Shown: positions 16,850 through 26,412, counted from the first letter of the stretch. The stretch is DNA of 64,000 bases from Acinetobacter lwoffii (GCF_024129735.1 NZ_JAMXXK010000005.1:25270-89269); one strand, 5' to 3'. Numbers and translations are program-made. The notes: a model not told the origin generated them from the letters alone.

Positions 16850-17644
16850 TTATTGGAACAACGAATATTCATTCAGTAGCCAGCCACTAATCAAAGCAAA
16901 GTATTCGCGTAACCACGAATTATAGCGAACATTCTGAGGTGTGCTGGCACTCAGGCTGATCACTTGCTGATAGCCCTGATGTCTGGCAATGGCACGGGCA
17001 CGAGGGCTATGAAAATCGCTGGTGACAATCGCGATGGGCTTATTTCGATCAATATGCTGCTGTTTTAAGATTGCCTGAGAATATTGCAGGTTCTGTTGAG
17101 TACTTCTGCTTTGATCTTCTAAGCTAATGGGGTTATTGAGCTGCGGATAGTTCGTGTGGATATAACTTTGCATGACTTCAGCTTCGCTCTGTCTTTCCCA
17201 GAAATTTCGTCCACCGGTCATAATGATTAAAGTATTCGGATATCGTTCTGCATATTTTGCTGCGGTATCCAGACGATTTTTTAAGATGGGTGAGGGCTGG
17301 CCCTGATTAATACCACTACCTAATACTAAAATCGCTGCAGCAGGTCGTGCCGGAATATTTGGGTTGATTGATATCTGGATATAAGCGAAGAAAGCCGCGA
17401 CACTGATGATCCAGAATAAAAATCCGCCCCAGAGACTGTTCCAGAACAAGGTTCTGAATCGGGAATTCTGTTTCCAGCGCTGAATAGATGAAAAAAACAA
17501 GGTATACAGGATGAGTGCCACCCCAATGAAGATCGACAGAGCAATAGCAAAATGCCTCTGACCTTGGCTCAGTAACCAGATGCTATTGATACATAGGATC
17601 AAGCCAAAGATCAGGCTGAGACTTCGTTTAAGTTGATTGAGCAT
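16850..17644 (-). CDS. YdcF/SanA-like (DUF218) membrane protein
   Basis: 264 residues. Three hydrophobic segments cover the first about 95 residues. The DUF218 domain follows: AILVLGSGINQGQPSPILKNRLDTAAKYA, LIIMTGGRNFWERQSEAEVMQSYI, SRSTQQNLQYSQAIL and AIVTSDFHSPRARAIARHQGY. This layout resembles E. coli ElyC, SanA and YdcF, which act in envelope biogenesis; the biochemical activity is not settled. The Asp-Phe-His-x-x-Arg motif is present. A terminator lies 61 bp before its start and belongs to the reductase gene upstream. Confidence 0.87.
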   Translation of the reverse strand: MLNQLKRSLSLIFGLILCINSIWLLSQGQRHFAIALSIFIGVALILYTLFFSSIQRWKQNSRFRTLFWNSLWGGFLFWIISVAAFFAYIQISINPNIPARPAAAILVLGSGINQGQPSPILKNRLDTAAKYAERYPNTLIIMTGGRNFWERQSEAEVMQSYIHTNYPQLNNPISLEDQSRSTQQNLQYSQAILKQQHIDRNKPIAIVTSDFHSPRARAIARHQGYQQVISLSASTPQNVRYNSWLREYFALISGWLLNEYSLFQ

Positions 17645-17704
17645 CCAGGGTTCCTTTTTTCTTATTCATATTCATATTCTTATTATTGCTTTTGTATCTT
17701 CAAT

Positions 17705-17732
17705 AAAAACCGGGCCATTGAGCCCGGTTTTT
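17705..17732 (-). terminator. Terminator of the PepSY reductase gene
   Basis: Stem AAAACCGGGC/GCCCGGTTTT with a six-base loop, followed on the minus strand by T residues. It lies about 17 bases after the stop of the reductase gene. Confidence 0.9.
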
Positions 17733-17748
17733 AGCATATCAGGTTATC

Positions 17749-20379
17749 TTAATATACATCACGACGATAACGGCCATCCAGACGTAATTGATCTAGCATT
17801 GTTTCACCGAGTATATCAGTCAAGGCCTGATCCACATCGCTGGCCATACCATTAATGCTACCGCAGACATAAATCACTGCACCTTGAGCAATCCAGGCTT
17901 TTAGCTCTTCAGCCTGTTTGCGCAGTTTATGGTGTACATAGACTTTTTCCTGCTGGTCGCGCGAGAATGCAAGATCGAGACGTTTCAGGGTTCCCATTTG
18001 CAGCCAGGCCTGAATGGTTTCTTCAAAGAAGAAGTCGTGTTCACGCTGACGTTCACCGAAAATCAGCCAGTTCTGGCTATAGTCCTGACGGTTACGCGCA
18101 CTGAGCAGACTTAATAGTCCCGCAATACCGGTACCATTACCAATACAGATAATCGGGCGGTTGTCATCAATCAGGTGGAAAGAGTCATTGCTGCGAATAC
18201 GTAGGGCAATTGGCGCATTCAGCGCCGCATGCTGGGTCAGCCAGCCTGAACCCAGACCGAGATTACCACTAGCATCGGTTTGCTGACGTACCACCAAGCG
18301 TAAAACTTGCTGGCTTGGAATACTGGCAATCGAGTATTCACGTGTTGCCAAAGCCGGTAATTGCGTGAGGAGCTGATCCAGAGAATCAAAAGGTTCAGCC
18401 TGAGTCAGATCACGATCCCAGAGTGCCTGTTCAATATTCTGTTGCATAGAAGGTACTTGTGTACCCGCTGTAATCTGGTGCTTTTGCATAAATGCATGAA
18501 TACGTTCTGGGCTATTCCCTGGTTGAACCTCGGCAATATCACCTGCTTGCCAGACGGCTTCATGCTCAGGGGTCAGTTCGATATTGAAGGCAGGCGCACC
18601 CAGACTACCCGGATTGAGGACTTCACGTTTACTCAAACTCCAGTGATCAAAGGTCTTATCGATACTCATCGCTTGTAACTCAAGTCGAGTGACTTGTGCG
18701 AGTGCATTATTCCATTGCTGGATATGCTTGTTATTGGCATTGTCGACTTCAATCGTATTGAATAGCTGCTGGGCACCATTCTGTTTTAACCACTGATCGA
18801 TACGGTGGCCAAAACTGCAATAACTGTCTGGATATTCCTGAGAACCTAAAGCCAATACCGCATAACTTAAATGGCTGAGATCAGCTTGAGCAGACAGGAT
18901 TTTTTTCTCAAAAGAAGAAGCCAGATCTGGTGCTTCGCCCGTGCCATAGGTACTGGCAACAAATAATACCTGTTCGGTTTGCAGTAAATCGGCAAGCGTC
19001 AGTTGTTGTACCGGCTTCACTGTTACCGGTTGACGTGCTTCCTGCAGGGCAGTTGCTGTACGCCAAGCCAGTTGCTCAGAAACCCCTGTTTGTGAGGCAT
19101 AGGCGATGAGCCACGGTTTTGCATTTTCATCCAGGTTTACTGCAGTCGCACCCTGACGTGCTGCCAGTGTTAAGCGTTTCTGTTTGCGACGTTTCAGATA
19201 AAGCATCCAGCCGGTCACGAAGAACAACGGCATCAACAAGGCTGCGACCATGGCAAAGAACTGGTAGATCGGGCCGAAGAAGCTGCCACGATGCACCGGT
19301 AACATGCTGCTCATGATCTTTTCATTGAGCTTTTTATCTTCATACAGCTCAACTTTGGTAAATTCAGCTGTCTGGTAATTATAAGTGGCACTGTTTCGTG
19401 CACGTTCATGCTGAACGATTGGATCGACAAAGCTCAGTTGCATTTCACCATCCGGTTTTTTCGGAAGGTTAAACGTTACAGTAGAATACTTATCTGAAAA
19501 TTCAGTGTTAAAGCCAATCCAGCTCTGGTCCAATGCACGGACAGTAGCTTCAGGGCTGAGACCTTCGCGGCCTTCACGACCAGCACCGAGTTCGCCACCC
19601 TGACGGCCTTCACCTCGTGCTTCACCTTCAGCACGTGGGCCACGTTCGCCGCCTGGACGTCCTTCACCACGGTTATTGCCGGCATTGGCCTGCATTTCCG
19701 GTTGCGGGCGTTCCACACCCAGCACTTTAAACATGCCATTGCGCCACCAGTCATAAGACCAGTACAGACCGGTACAGGCCAGAATCAAGTAGAAAATTAC
19801 CACCCAGGTTCCCACAACAGCATGCAGATCCCAGATAAAATTACGGCCTTTCAGTTGAGGTTTTACAAAAAACCATTGCTTGATCGAATGACGTTTCGGC
19901 CAGCGCAGGTACAGACCTGACAAGACAAAAAAGATCAGCATCAGGGTACAGGCACCGGTAATCTGCTTACCCACCGGACCCACCGTCAAATTACGATGCA
20001 GTTGCTGAACAAACTGGAAAAATTCCCGACCCTTAATCTCTGGCAAGACTTCCGCAGTATAGGGGTTGATCATGATGTTCTGACCACGCCGTGCGCCTTC
20101 TTTGGCAACATTCACAGTACTCGAAGCACTCGGATCTTGTGCCACGGTAATACTGTTGATCTTCATGTCAGGCGCAGTACGGTTAAAGTGCTGATACAGC
20201 TCGGCAGGCGTGAGTTTGTCACGTTGCTGGACCTGAACCGTATAACTGTCGCTATTCATCCATTTTAATATTTGTTGTTCATAGGAATAGATTGCGCCAG
20301 TGACCCCCATTATCGAGAGGATTAAACCTGCTGTAATCCCCAGAAACCAGTGGATTTGGAAAAATGTCTTTTTAAACAT
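17749..20379 (-). CDS. PepSY-domain flavoprotein reductase (probable iron-regulated ferric reductase)
   Basis: 876 residues from the ATG at 20379; a longer reading frame to 20481 would run through the Fur box and is rejected. Layout: TM1 (IHWFLGITAGLILSIMGVTGAIY), a periplasmic PepSY region, further TM segments near 155-250, a Gly/Arg/Glu low-complexity insert (about 245-285), a last TM near 365-390, then a cytoplasmic flavodoxin domain (YASQTGVSEQLAW, STYGTGEAPDL, ALGSQEYPDSYC) and an FAD/NADPH reductase domain (REYSIASIPS, CIGNGTGIAGLL, YVCGSINGMASDVD). It probably moves electrons from NADPH across the inner membrane, plausibly to ferric siderophores. The Fur box supports a role in iron acquisition; the substrate is inferred. 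Confidence 0.88.
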   Translation of the reverse strand: MFKKTFFQIHWFLGITAGLILSIMGVTGAIYSYEQQILKWMNSDSYTVQVQQRDKLTPAELYQHFNRTAPDMKINSITVAQDPSASSTVNVAKEGARRGQNIMINPYTAEVLPEIKGREFFQFVQQLHRNLTVGPVGKQITGACTLMLIFFVLSGLYLRWPKRHSIKQWFFVKPQLKGRNFIWDLHAVVGTWVVIFYLILACTGLYWSYDWWRNGMFKVLGVERPQPEMQANAGNNRGEGRPGGERGPRAEGEARGEGRQGGELGAGREGREGLSPEATVRALDQSWIGFNTEFSDKYSTVTFNLPKKPDGEMQLSFVDPIVQHERARNSATYNYQTAEFTKVELYEDKKLNEKIMSSMLPVHRGSFFGPIYQFFAMVAALLMPLFFVTGWMLYLKRRKQKRLTLAARQGATAVNLDENAKPWLIAYASQTGVSEQLAWRTATALQEARQPVTVKPVQQLTLADLLQTEQVLFVASTYGTGEAPDLASSFEKKILSAQADLSHLSYAVLALGSQEYPDSYCSFGHRIDQWLKQNGAQQLFNTIEVDNANNKHIQQWNNALAQVTRLELQAMSIDKTFDHWSLSKREVLNPGSLGAPAFNIELTPEHEAVWQAGDIAEVQPGNSPERIHAFMQKHQITAGTQVPSMQQNIEQALWDRDLTQAEPFDSLDQLLTQLPALATREYSIASIPSQQVLRLVVRQQTDASGNLGLGSGWLTQHAALNAPIALRIRSNDSFHLIDDNRPIICIGNGTGIAGLLSLLSARNRQDYSQNWLIFGERQREHDFFFEETIQAWLQMGTLKRLDLAFSRDQQEKVYVHHKLRKQAEELKAWIAQGAVIYVCGSINGMASDVDQALTDILGETMLDQLRLDGRYRRDVY

Positions 20380-20457
20380 GGTCGTCAGATTAAGGGTGAG
20401 ATCTATAGAAGTGGCAAAATTATAACTGAAGTTTGAGCCTGAATTATAGGTGTTGAG

Positions 20458-20482
20458 GATAATATTTATTCTCATTATCATT
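20458..20482 (-). promoter_or_regulatory. Fur box upstream of the PepSY reductase
   Basis: On the minus strand GATAATGAGAATAAATATT matches 15 of 19 positions of the classical Fur consensus GATAATGATAATCATTATC. It lies 79-103 bp before the start codon, just upstream of a TATAAT (20443-20448), where Fur with iron would block transcription. Confidence 0.88.
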
Positions 20483-20497
20483 TATTGTTTTGAGATT

Positions 20498-20531
20498 AAA
20501 AAAAACCTCCATGCCGGGGCAGGAGGTTTTT
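20498..20531 (-). terminator. Terminator of the YcxB-like gene
   Basis: Stem AAAACCTCC/GGAGGTTTT with an inner TGCC/GGCA, followed on the minus strand by eight T. Lies about 20 bases after the stop at 20550. Confidence 0.9.
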
Positions 20532-20549
20532 CACTGAAGAAAGAACAGT

Positions 20550-21110
20550 TTAGATTTGTTTTGCTGCGCCGACTTCTGCTTCCAGATGCTTGCGAATCGT
20601 GGCGAAAGAGAAGTTTTTGCTGTCCAGACGTTTCGGCAGGATATACGCACCTTGCTGGCCTTTTACCTTGAAATTGACCAACATAAATTCTGGTGTGTTG
20701 TACCATTCATAGATGTCTTTCCAGCTAATCGCGCCAACACCTTCTTGCATGCCCATTTTCTGACGCATCACGATGCCATGTGGTTGTACGCCCAGGCGAA
20801 CACCTTTGATTTCCTGTACCGGAAATTCATTCATCTTGCGTTTAACATACCATTCCAGACCAAAGGTACGGATCAGGTAATACAACACCACACAGACAAT
20901 GGCCACCCAGCAGAACACGGTAGAATAGTTCTTCAGGAGCAGAATGCCCAGAATAGAAAGTGCAACAACAGCACCCATGATCAGCCATGCTTTCATACCA
21001 ATTTTATTGGTACTACGCCAGATCACCAGCTGAGCATGACGCTGCTCGGCTTCTGAAATTTCATAGTTCACAGGCTGGAGGGTATAAGCGTATAAATTTT
21101 TCGCGGTCAT
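20550..21110 (-). CDS. YcxB-like membrane protein
   Basis: 186 residues. Two adjacent membrane segments (about 40-60 and 64-84: AWLIMGAVVALSILGILLL and VFCWVAIVCVVLYYLI) are followed by a soluble domain resembling YcxB-type C-terminal regions: GVRLGVQPHGIVMRQ, GVGAISWKDIYEWYNTPEFMLV and GAYILPKR. Unknown function. Monocistronic with its own terminator; 85 bp separate it from yccS. Confidence 0.75.
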   Translation of the reverse strand: MTAKNLYAYTLQPVNYEISEAEQRHAQLVIWRSTNKIGMKAWLIMGAVVALSILGILLLKNYSTVFCWVAIVCVVLYYLIRTFGLEWYVKRKMNEFPVQEIKGVRLGVQPHGIVMRQKMGMQEGVGAISWKDIYEWYNTPEFMLVNFKVKGQQGAYILPKRLDSKNFSFATIRKHLEAEVGAAKQI

Positions 21111-21195
21111 AGTGAAATTAGCAGATTTTAAACTGTAAAAAGTTTAGCACTAATTGTACCAATTCAGTGAGTATATTGTTCCAAAATCAGCCAAA

Positions 21196-23370
21196 TTATA
21201 ATGAACCTAATTCAGTTGCCTGTTCATCACGCTCATGACTCAAACTTTGTTTCAGTTGACTCAACTGCTTTAAAATGCTGAACATTAAAGACAGCTGCTG
21301 CAAAATGATCAGGGATTTCTGATCTTGCTCCTGATCTTGAGCCAGGCGCTGTCGAATATGAGCAATCATATTTTGCGCACTTAAATCGGGCATTTCATCT
21401 CTTAGCAATGCACCACGAATGTTCTCAAGTGCTTTGTCTAGTAAATTCAGAATGTCCTGATCTTCAATTTTTTCCCGGTGTGCGCCCAGTGCGGCAATAT
21501 AACTGATAAAAGTATGATTCAGACACAGGAACTCAAAGGCCAGCGATTTTTGTACCGGATCAATATCCGGTTCAGTGGCCAGTGTTGAAATCAGTGAAGC
21601 CACCTCTGCATCGGTATTGTGGGCCGTACGGCGCACAATCCGATATTTCAAGCCATTATTACGTCCCGATTTATACTGCTCGATCACTTCACTCAAATAA
21701 TCCGCTTCTGCCTGCAAGCTGCGTTTGATACTGCGCGGCAAACGTCGGAATTTCCAATCTGGAAAAATAAAGCTGACACCGAACCAGGCAATGGCACAGC
21801 CAATCAAGGTGTCAATCATACGCGGGATGGCCGCAGCATAGCCCATACCGTCCAGATTGAAGTTGATCAAGGCTAAAATCGTGATAAAGGCGGTGGCCTG
21901 TGCATACTGTTTACTGCGCAATTCAAAGAACAGAATTCCGCTGAATACCAGAAGCAATAATTGTCCTTCGATGGAAGGCACAAAATACAAAATGGCATAA
22001 CCTAGAATAATACCGACCAACGTACCGACAATACGCAGACGTAAACGGCGTTTGGTGGCGTTAAAGTTGGGCTGGCTGACAAAGAGTGCGGTCAATAAAA
22101 TCCAGTAACCATATTCAATATTGCTGACCTGTACGAAGATATAGCTGATCAGCAGCACAATCGACAGGCGAATGGCATGCCGGAACAGCACCGACTCGGG
22201 TGTCAAATGCTGTTTAATCCGAATCTTGATGTCATCCCAGCCTTTCAGGTCATCATCTCTGAGCTGGTTTTCGATATGTTTGAAACGCTCGGACTTGATA
22301 CTTTGCTCGGTTTCCAGATTGCGTAACTGGGCATCAATCGATTTCAGGTTTTGAAACAGCGCAAACAGGGCACTGATCCAGACCTGATCATAATGCTGCT
22401 CCTGACGTAACTTATCCAGAGACTGTCTCAGGTTGTCAAACGCATGCTTGAAGCGCTGGTTATGCACATAGGGTTTGCGCATCAGTAAACTTTCACTCAG
22501 GTCCTTACAGGCTTTGCCCTGAATTGACATGATGCGCTGGAAGCGGAACAGGATATCGCTATGCTGGAAAATCTTGGCCAGTTTCTGATAATCAATATGC
22601 GCTGAATCGGCACGTTCATGAATATCCTGCGCGACAAAATAATATTGCAGGCTGCGACGGGTATCTTTTTGCCCACGGTCGCCTTTCAGGCGAGTCAAAA
22701 GGGCAGTTTTCATTTCATTAAAAATCGCAATCAGTTTGCCATTTTCCAGCGAGAGTTCAATCATGCTTTGTTGATAGCTTTTCGGGGTCATGTCCACATC
22801 AAACAGATTGGACTTGGCATATAAAAAGTCACCGAGCGCAGAATAGGAAATGGCAAGCTTGTCTTGCGCCAACCGGGCAGGGAAGATCAGGAAACTGAGG
22901 GTCGACAGCAGACCGTACCACATCGCGCCGATGACCAATAAACCAGCCTGTTTATACCATTCATCAAACAGCTCTACCCCGAGCATGGAATAAACGGAAA
23001 TCACCAGACAGCCGTAAGAAATCGTGGCATAGCGTCGCCCTAGTGAACCCAGCAAAATCAGGGCAATACAGGACACAATTAAGGCCAAGGCAAATAGCAG
23101 GGGATAAGGAAAGAGCAGATATACGCCCACTGCGGTAATAAAGAAGCCAATGTAGGTATACAGCAGATTTAAAATCCGCACCGAAAAGCGGTCATCAATA
23201 TCACTTAAACCGGCTGCGACCACGCCTAAAGTCAGTGGAATTGTCATCAATTGTTGTCCCATAAAATAGGGAACAAAGGCGGTACCTGCAAATGCCGTCA
23301 TCATGCGCAGGTTATACATCAAGGTCGTATTATAGGTGGTTTGCTTGAGACGAGTGAGCCAAGATTTCAA
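21196..23370 (-). CDS. yccS: YccS/YhfK family (FUSC) inner-membrane protein
   Basis: 724 residues, the usual YccS length. The start is a TTG at 23370 with AAAGGA about six bases upstream. Two membrane bundles (about residues 15-165 and 390-520) each precede a soluble region, the duplicated FUSC arrangement also seen in aromatic-acid exporter AaeB relatives. The second bundle contains FRHAIRLSIVLLISYIFVQ and GYWILLTALFVSQPNFNATKRR, a strongly conserved family motif. Function of YccS is not established; transport is inferred. Divergent from the Bcr/CflA exporter. Confidence 0.88.
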   Translation of the reverse strand: MKSWLTRLKQTTYNTTLMYNLRMMTAFAGTAFVPYFMGQQLMTIPLTLGVVAAGLSDIDDRFSVRILNLLYTYIGFFITAVGVYLLFPYPLLFALALIVSCIALILLGSLGRRYATISYGCLVISVYSMLGVELFDEWYKQAGLLVIGAMWYGLLSTLSFLIFPARLAQDKLAISYSALGDFLYAKSNLFDVDMTPKSYQQSMIELSLENGKLIAIFNEMKTALLTRLKGDRGQKDTRRSLQYYFVAQDIHERADSAHIDYQKLAKIFQHSDILFRFQRIMSIQGKACKDLSESLLMRKPYVHNQRFKHAFDNLRQSLDKLRQEQHYDQVWISALFALFQNLKSIDAQLRNLETEQSIKSERFKHIENQLRDDDLKGWDDIKIRIKQHLTPESVLFRHAIRLSIVLLISYIFVQVSNIEYGYWILLTALFVSQPNFNATKRRLRLRIVGTLVGIILGYAILYFVPSIEGQLLLLVFSGILFFELRSKQYAQATAFITILALINFNLDGMGYAAAIPRMIDTLIGCAIAWFGVSFIFPDWKFRRLPRSIKRSLQAEADYLSEVIEQYKSGRNNGLKYRIVRRTAHNTDAEVASLISTLATEPDIDPVQKSLAFEFLCLNHTFISYIAALGAHREKIEDQDILNLLDKALENIRGALLRDEMPDLSAQNMIAHIRQRLAQDQEQDQKSLIILQQLSLMFSILKQLSQLKQSLSHERDEQATELGSL

Positions 23371-23508
23371 AGGTCGTCCTTTATACTGCAGTCTTAGAGC
23401 TGAATCTGAATAGGCTAATGAAAATAGTATATTTATAAATCTTCATTTCAGGCTAAATCATACTATGCAGTGTGTTAATTTGTCTGCATATTAGCGCTTT
23501 AAATCTTC

Positions 23509-24726
23509 ATGCTTATGACATCAAATAAAATAGTACAACAACCTTATGCCATGTCCTGGATTGTGTTGCTGGCGACCTTAAGTGCACTCGGGCCTTTGTC
23601 CATTGATATGTATCTTTCGGCCTTACCGGCCATGGCAGCAGATTTTGGTGTCAGTACTCAAATGGTTTCCAATAGCCTGCCAGCTTATTTCTTCGGTCTG
23701 GCGATCGGACAACTGATTTATGGTCCGATCAGTGACCGGATTGGGCGTAAACCACCACTATATTTTGGGCTATGCTTATACATTGTGGCAAGTTTGCTGT
23801 GTGTCTTTGCGCAGGATGAATGGAGCCTGATCGCTGCACGGATTCTGCAAGCTCTCGGTGGCTGTGTCGGGGTGGTCATGGCACGCGCTGCAATTCGTGA
23901 TCGTCTGGATATGCATTCAGCAGCTCAGGCCTTTGCCAGCATGATGATTGTGACCGCAATTGCGCCAATCATTGCTCCAAGCTTGGGGGCTTGGGTATTG
24001 ATGTTTTATGAATGGAACGTGATCTTCTTGGTGTTGATGGGCTGCGGTCTGTTGAGTCTGGCCTGTGTACACTTTCTTTTTAAAGAAACCCTGGAGCCAG
24101 AACGCCGTCTCAAGCTGAACTTTCAACAGGTTATAAGTTTGTACCGGTGCATTTTTCAGGATCCAAGCTTTCGACGTCCGCTCTATGCCGGCTGTTTTTC
24201 CGGTGCGGTGATGTTCTGTTATATCAGCGCTTCTTCGGCCATTCTGATGGATCGTTATCAACTGACCGAGCAGCAGTTTGCGTATGCCTTTGGTGCGAAT
24301 GCCTTCGGGATCATGCTGTTTTCGACCTTGAATAAACGTCTGGCTGGGCGTTTCTCGATATTGCAGCGTCTGAAAATTGGCACCTGTCTGCAGTTTGCCG
24401 GTGTATTAGGGTTAATCTTGCTCGGCTGTCTGGATGTCGATTCTGTGCTCTGGGTGTTGTTAGGCATGTTTATTGTGGTGGCAGCCCTTGGGTTTACTGG
24501 TCCGAATGCCATGGCTTTAGCAATGGCTAAACAGGGCGAGCGGGCAGGAACTGCAAGTGCCATTATGGGCAGTATGCAATTTGTCTGTGGTTTATTGGGC
24601 GGTGTATTACTGAATTTTCTGATCTGGCATGCTTTACTGAATATGGCATTGATCATGCTGGTTTTTGTCGGTATTTCTGCTTGGGCGATTTTTAAAATCA
24701 ACATGCCCAGCCTAAAAAATGCATAG
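23509..24726 (+). CDS. Bcr/CflA family MFS drug exporter
   Basis: 405 residues with twelve hydrophobic segments. The N-terminal motif PLSIDMYLSALPAMAADFGVS is diagnostic of the Bcr/CflA (DHA1) group, and the MFS loop motif A is present (LIYGPISDRIGRKPPLY), as is RILQALGGCVGVVMARAAIRD. It should be a proton-coupled exporter of drugs such as bicyclomycin or chloramphenicol; actual substrates are unknown. Two close ATG codons begin the frame (23509 and 23515) and neither has a strong ribosome site, so the exact start is uncertain. Confidence 0.92.
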   Translation: MLMTSNKIVQQPYAMSWIVLLATLSALGPLSIDMYLSALPAMAADFGVSTQMVSNSLPAYFFGLAIGQLIYGPISDRIGRKPPLYFGLCLYIVASLLCVFAQDEWSLIAARILQALGGCVGVVMARAAIRDRLDMHSAAQAFASMMIVTAIAPIIAPSLGAWVLMFYEWNVIFLVLMGCGLLSLACVHFLFKETLEPERRLKLNFQQVISLYRCIFQDPSFRRPLYAGCFSGAVMFCYISASSAILMDRYQLTEQQFAYAFGANAFGIMLFSTLNKRLAGRFSILQRLKIGTCLQFAGVLGLILLGCLDVDSVLWVLLGMFIVVAALGFTGPNAMALAMAKQGERAGTASAIMGSMQFVCGLLGGVLLNFLIWHALLNMALIMLVFVGISAWAIFKINMPSLKNA

Positions 24727-24769
24727 ATGCTGGCTGCCTCTCAGATAATAAAAATACTGGTCTGGACAG

Positions 24770-24795
24770 AGGGCTAAGCAAGTTGGCTTAGCCCT
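24770..24795. terminator. Convergent hairpin between MFS and nitroreductase genes
   Basis: Perfect 10-bp stem AGGGCTAAGC/GCTTAGCCCT with a six-base loop, midway between two convergent genes. There is no T-tract on either side, so it may be a weak or factor-assisted terminator. Confidence 0.6.
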
Positions 24796-24802
24796 GCTTG
24801 CA

Positions 24803-25510
24803 TCACTCATCGATAAACACGGCAAATTCTTCTACGGGAACGCGCGGGGTAATAAAGCTGTTAATAATTTGCTCTGGGTCGGCATAACCCAGTGCTATAC
24901 CGCAGACCAGCTCTTCATCATCGGGTGCGCCGACCAGATCAAGCACGATCGGGTGAAAGTGATTCCAGGCTGCCTGCGGGCAGGTATCCAGACCACGGGC
25001 TTTTGCGGCCAGCATGACATTCTGGATCATCATAGAAACATCCATTTTGGAACCGATCGCCAAAGAACGATGTACGGTAAAGAACAGGCCGACAGGTGCA
25101 TCAAATAATTCAAAATTACGCAGTTGCTGACGCGCCATTTTTTCCTTTTCACCTTTTTGAATATTCAGCAAGCCATATAAACCCCAGCCATTTTCACGAC
25201 GACGTTCAATAAATGGCGAGATCCATTGTTCAGGATAATAGGCAAAAGTTTCCTGATACTGCTGTGACAATTCTGGATTTGCATAGATTTGCATTTGTGC
25301 CTGACAGACACGTTGCACGAGTTCATCGCGCTTTTTGCCTGTTACCACATATATCCTCCAGGGTTGGGTATTGGTTCCTGAGGGTGCGCGGCTGGCCACC
25401 GTCAAAATCTCTTTTAAGATATCTGTACTAACGGGGGTATTTAAAAAAGCACGCACTGAATGGCGAGAGGTGATGGTGTGATCTATAGCATGAACAAGAT
25501 TTTGATCCAT
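24803..25510 (-). CDS. Nitroreductase family FMN oxidoreductase
   Basis: 235 residues. FMN-binding features are visible: SRHSVRAFLNTPV near the N-terminus (Arg-His-Ser-Val-Arg), ASRAPSGTNTQPWRIYVVTG (about 40-58), and a C-terminal region with GLDTCPQAAW and ELVCGIALGYAD. The family reduces nitroaromatics, quinones or enones with NAD(P)H; the natural substrate is unknown. Convergent with the MFS gene and preceded upstream by the largest gene-free stretch of the window. Confidence 0.9.
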   Translation of the reverse strand: MDQNLVHAIDHTITSRHSVRAFLNTPVSTDILKEILTVASRAPSGTNTQPWRIYVVTGKKRDELVQRVCQAQMQIYANPELSQQYQETFAYYPEQWISPFIERRRENGWGLYGLLNIQKGEKEKMARQQLRNFELFDAPVGLFFTVHRSLAIGSKMDVSMMIQNVMLAAKARGLDTCPQAAWNHFHPIVLDLVGAPDDEELVCGIALGYADPEQIINSFITPRVPVEEFAVFIDE

Positions 25511-26143
25511 TATGGGGTCCAGTCGAATATCCTTATTGAGTTTGCAATGACTATAAACTAAACAAACAGAAGGGAGGATAGGAAAATTTCATTGTTTACC
25601 GGATGATAAAAATGATTTATCCAAAAAATGGCCAAAGAGTACTTATTTGGCCTTCTAAAATACGAGTTTAGTCCTCTAAATGATCAGAATAAATATTGTT
25701 ATGAAAATTGTCTTTAAGTGAAAAAAATAGCTTAAATCCCAAGTGCTTGAACCATTCAACAATAACAATTTCACACAGAGAACTGGTTTATTTTGACTGA
25801 AAATCAAGATAATTTAATTTCAAGATGCCTGTTTTATTACGTGTTGAGTAAAAGATTAATATTTTTTTTGAATTAAAATATAGATTAATCTTCATATAAA
25901 AATAAGAATTTATAATTATTTTTTATAGGTAAATTAACTATTGCTAATAAAAAGAAATAAAACTTGATACAAAGAAACAGCATAATGTACGACTTTTCAT
26001 CTTAATTCATGCATTTTGTGATTAAGATCTGTTTTAAATAACGCGATTCCAGATGGCTTGAATGAAGTCTTTAGGTTGAAAGCACTCATCAAGCACTGAA
26101 TGTTTTTTTGAGCTTAAAACACAGTTTTTTTACCAGCATGCGC

Positions 26144-26179
26144 GTCTGTTGGAAAATTGTCTGCAATTTTCCAACAGAC
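26144..26179. repeat. Perfect 16-bp inverted repeat, 4-base loop
   Basis: Arms GTCTGTTGGAAAATTG and CAATTTTCCAACAGAC separated by TCTG. No T-tract follows on either strand, and no gene end is within 230 bp. Could be a miniature-element remnant, a protein-binding site or a structured RNA. Confidence 0.85.
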
Positions 26180-26322
26180 TGAGTATCTGAATAGAAAAGG
26201 TGTTGCTTTTATAAATCTCTCATTTGTTGAATATGATCGTGATGATGATATTCATAAGTTTAAAAGAGATGATAAATCGGTTTGTTTTTCTAATGGTGAT
26301 AGATCAAATCAGGATATTTCCA

Positions 26323-26366
26323 GATGAAGATCTAATGAGCGAGCTAGAGATCTAGCGCACTTCATC
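26323..26366. promoter_or_regulatory. Nested inverted repeats upstream of gltS
   Basis: Outer arms GATGAAG/CTTCATC enclose an inner palindrome GCTAGA-GA-TCTAGC. The element ends 46 bp before the gltS start codon, where a leader hairpin or an operator would lie. Confidence 0.5.
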
Positions 26367-26412
26367 ACTTTTAGAACAATAAAAAATTCAAAATCATCTT
26401 GGGCAAAAAATT

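Larger units (their letters stand above)
25511..26412. other. 902-bp AT-rich gene-free region
   Basis: No ORF with convincing coding character on either strand; many A/T tracts. It holds a short hairpin near 25,630 (GGCCAAA/TTTGGCC), a perfect 16-bp inverted repeat at 26144-26179 and nested inverted repeats at 26323-26366 just before gltS. No transposase remnant or target duplication could be recognised. Confidence 0.65.

Noticed and set aside
20380..20481. N-terminal extension of the PepSY reductase
   Set aside because: It would translate the Fur box and promoter and adds residues before the conserved first membrane segment.
25511..26412. Search for a lost gene or insertion sequence in the gene desert
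   Set aside because: No transposase remnant, no flanking target duplication and no broken reading frame could be recognised by eye.
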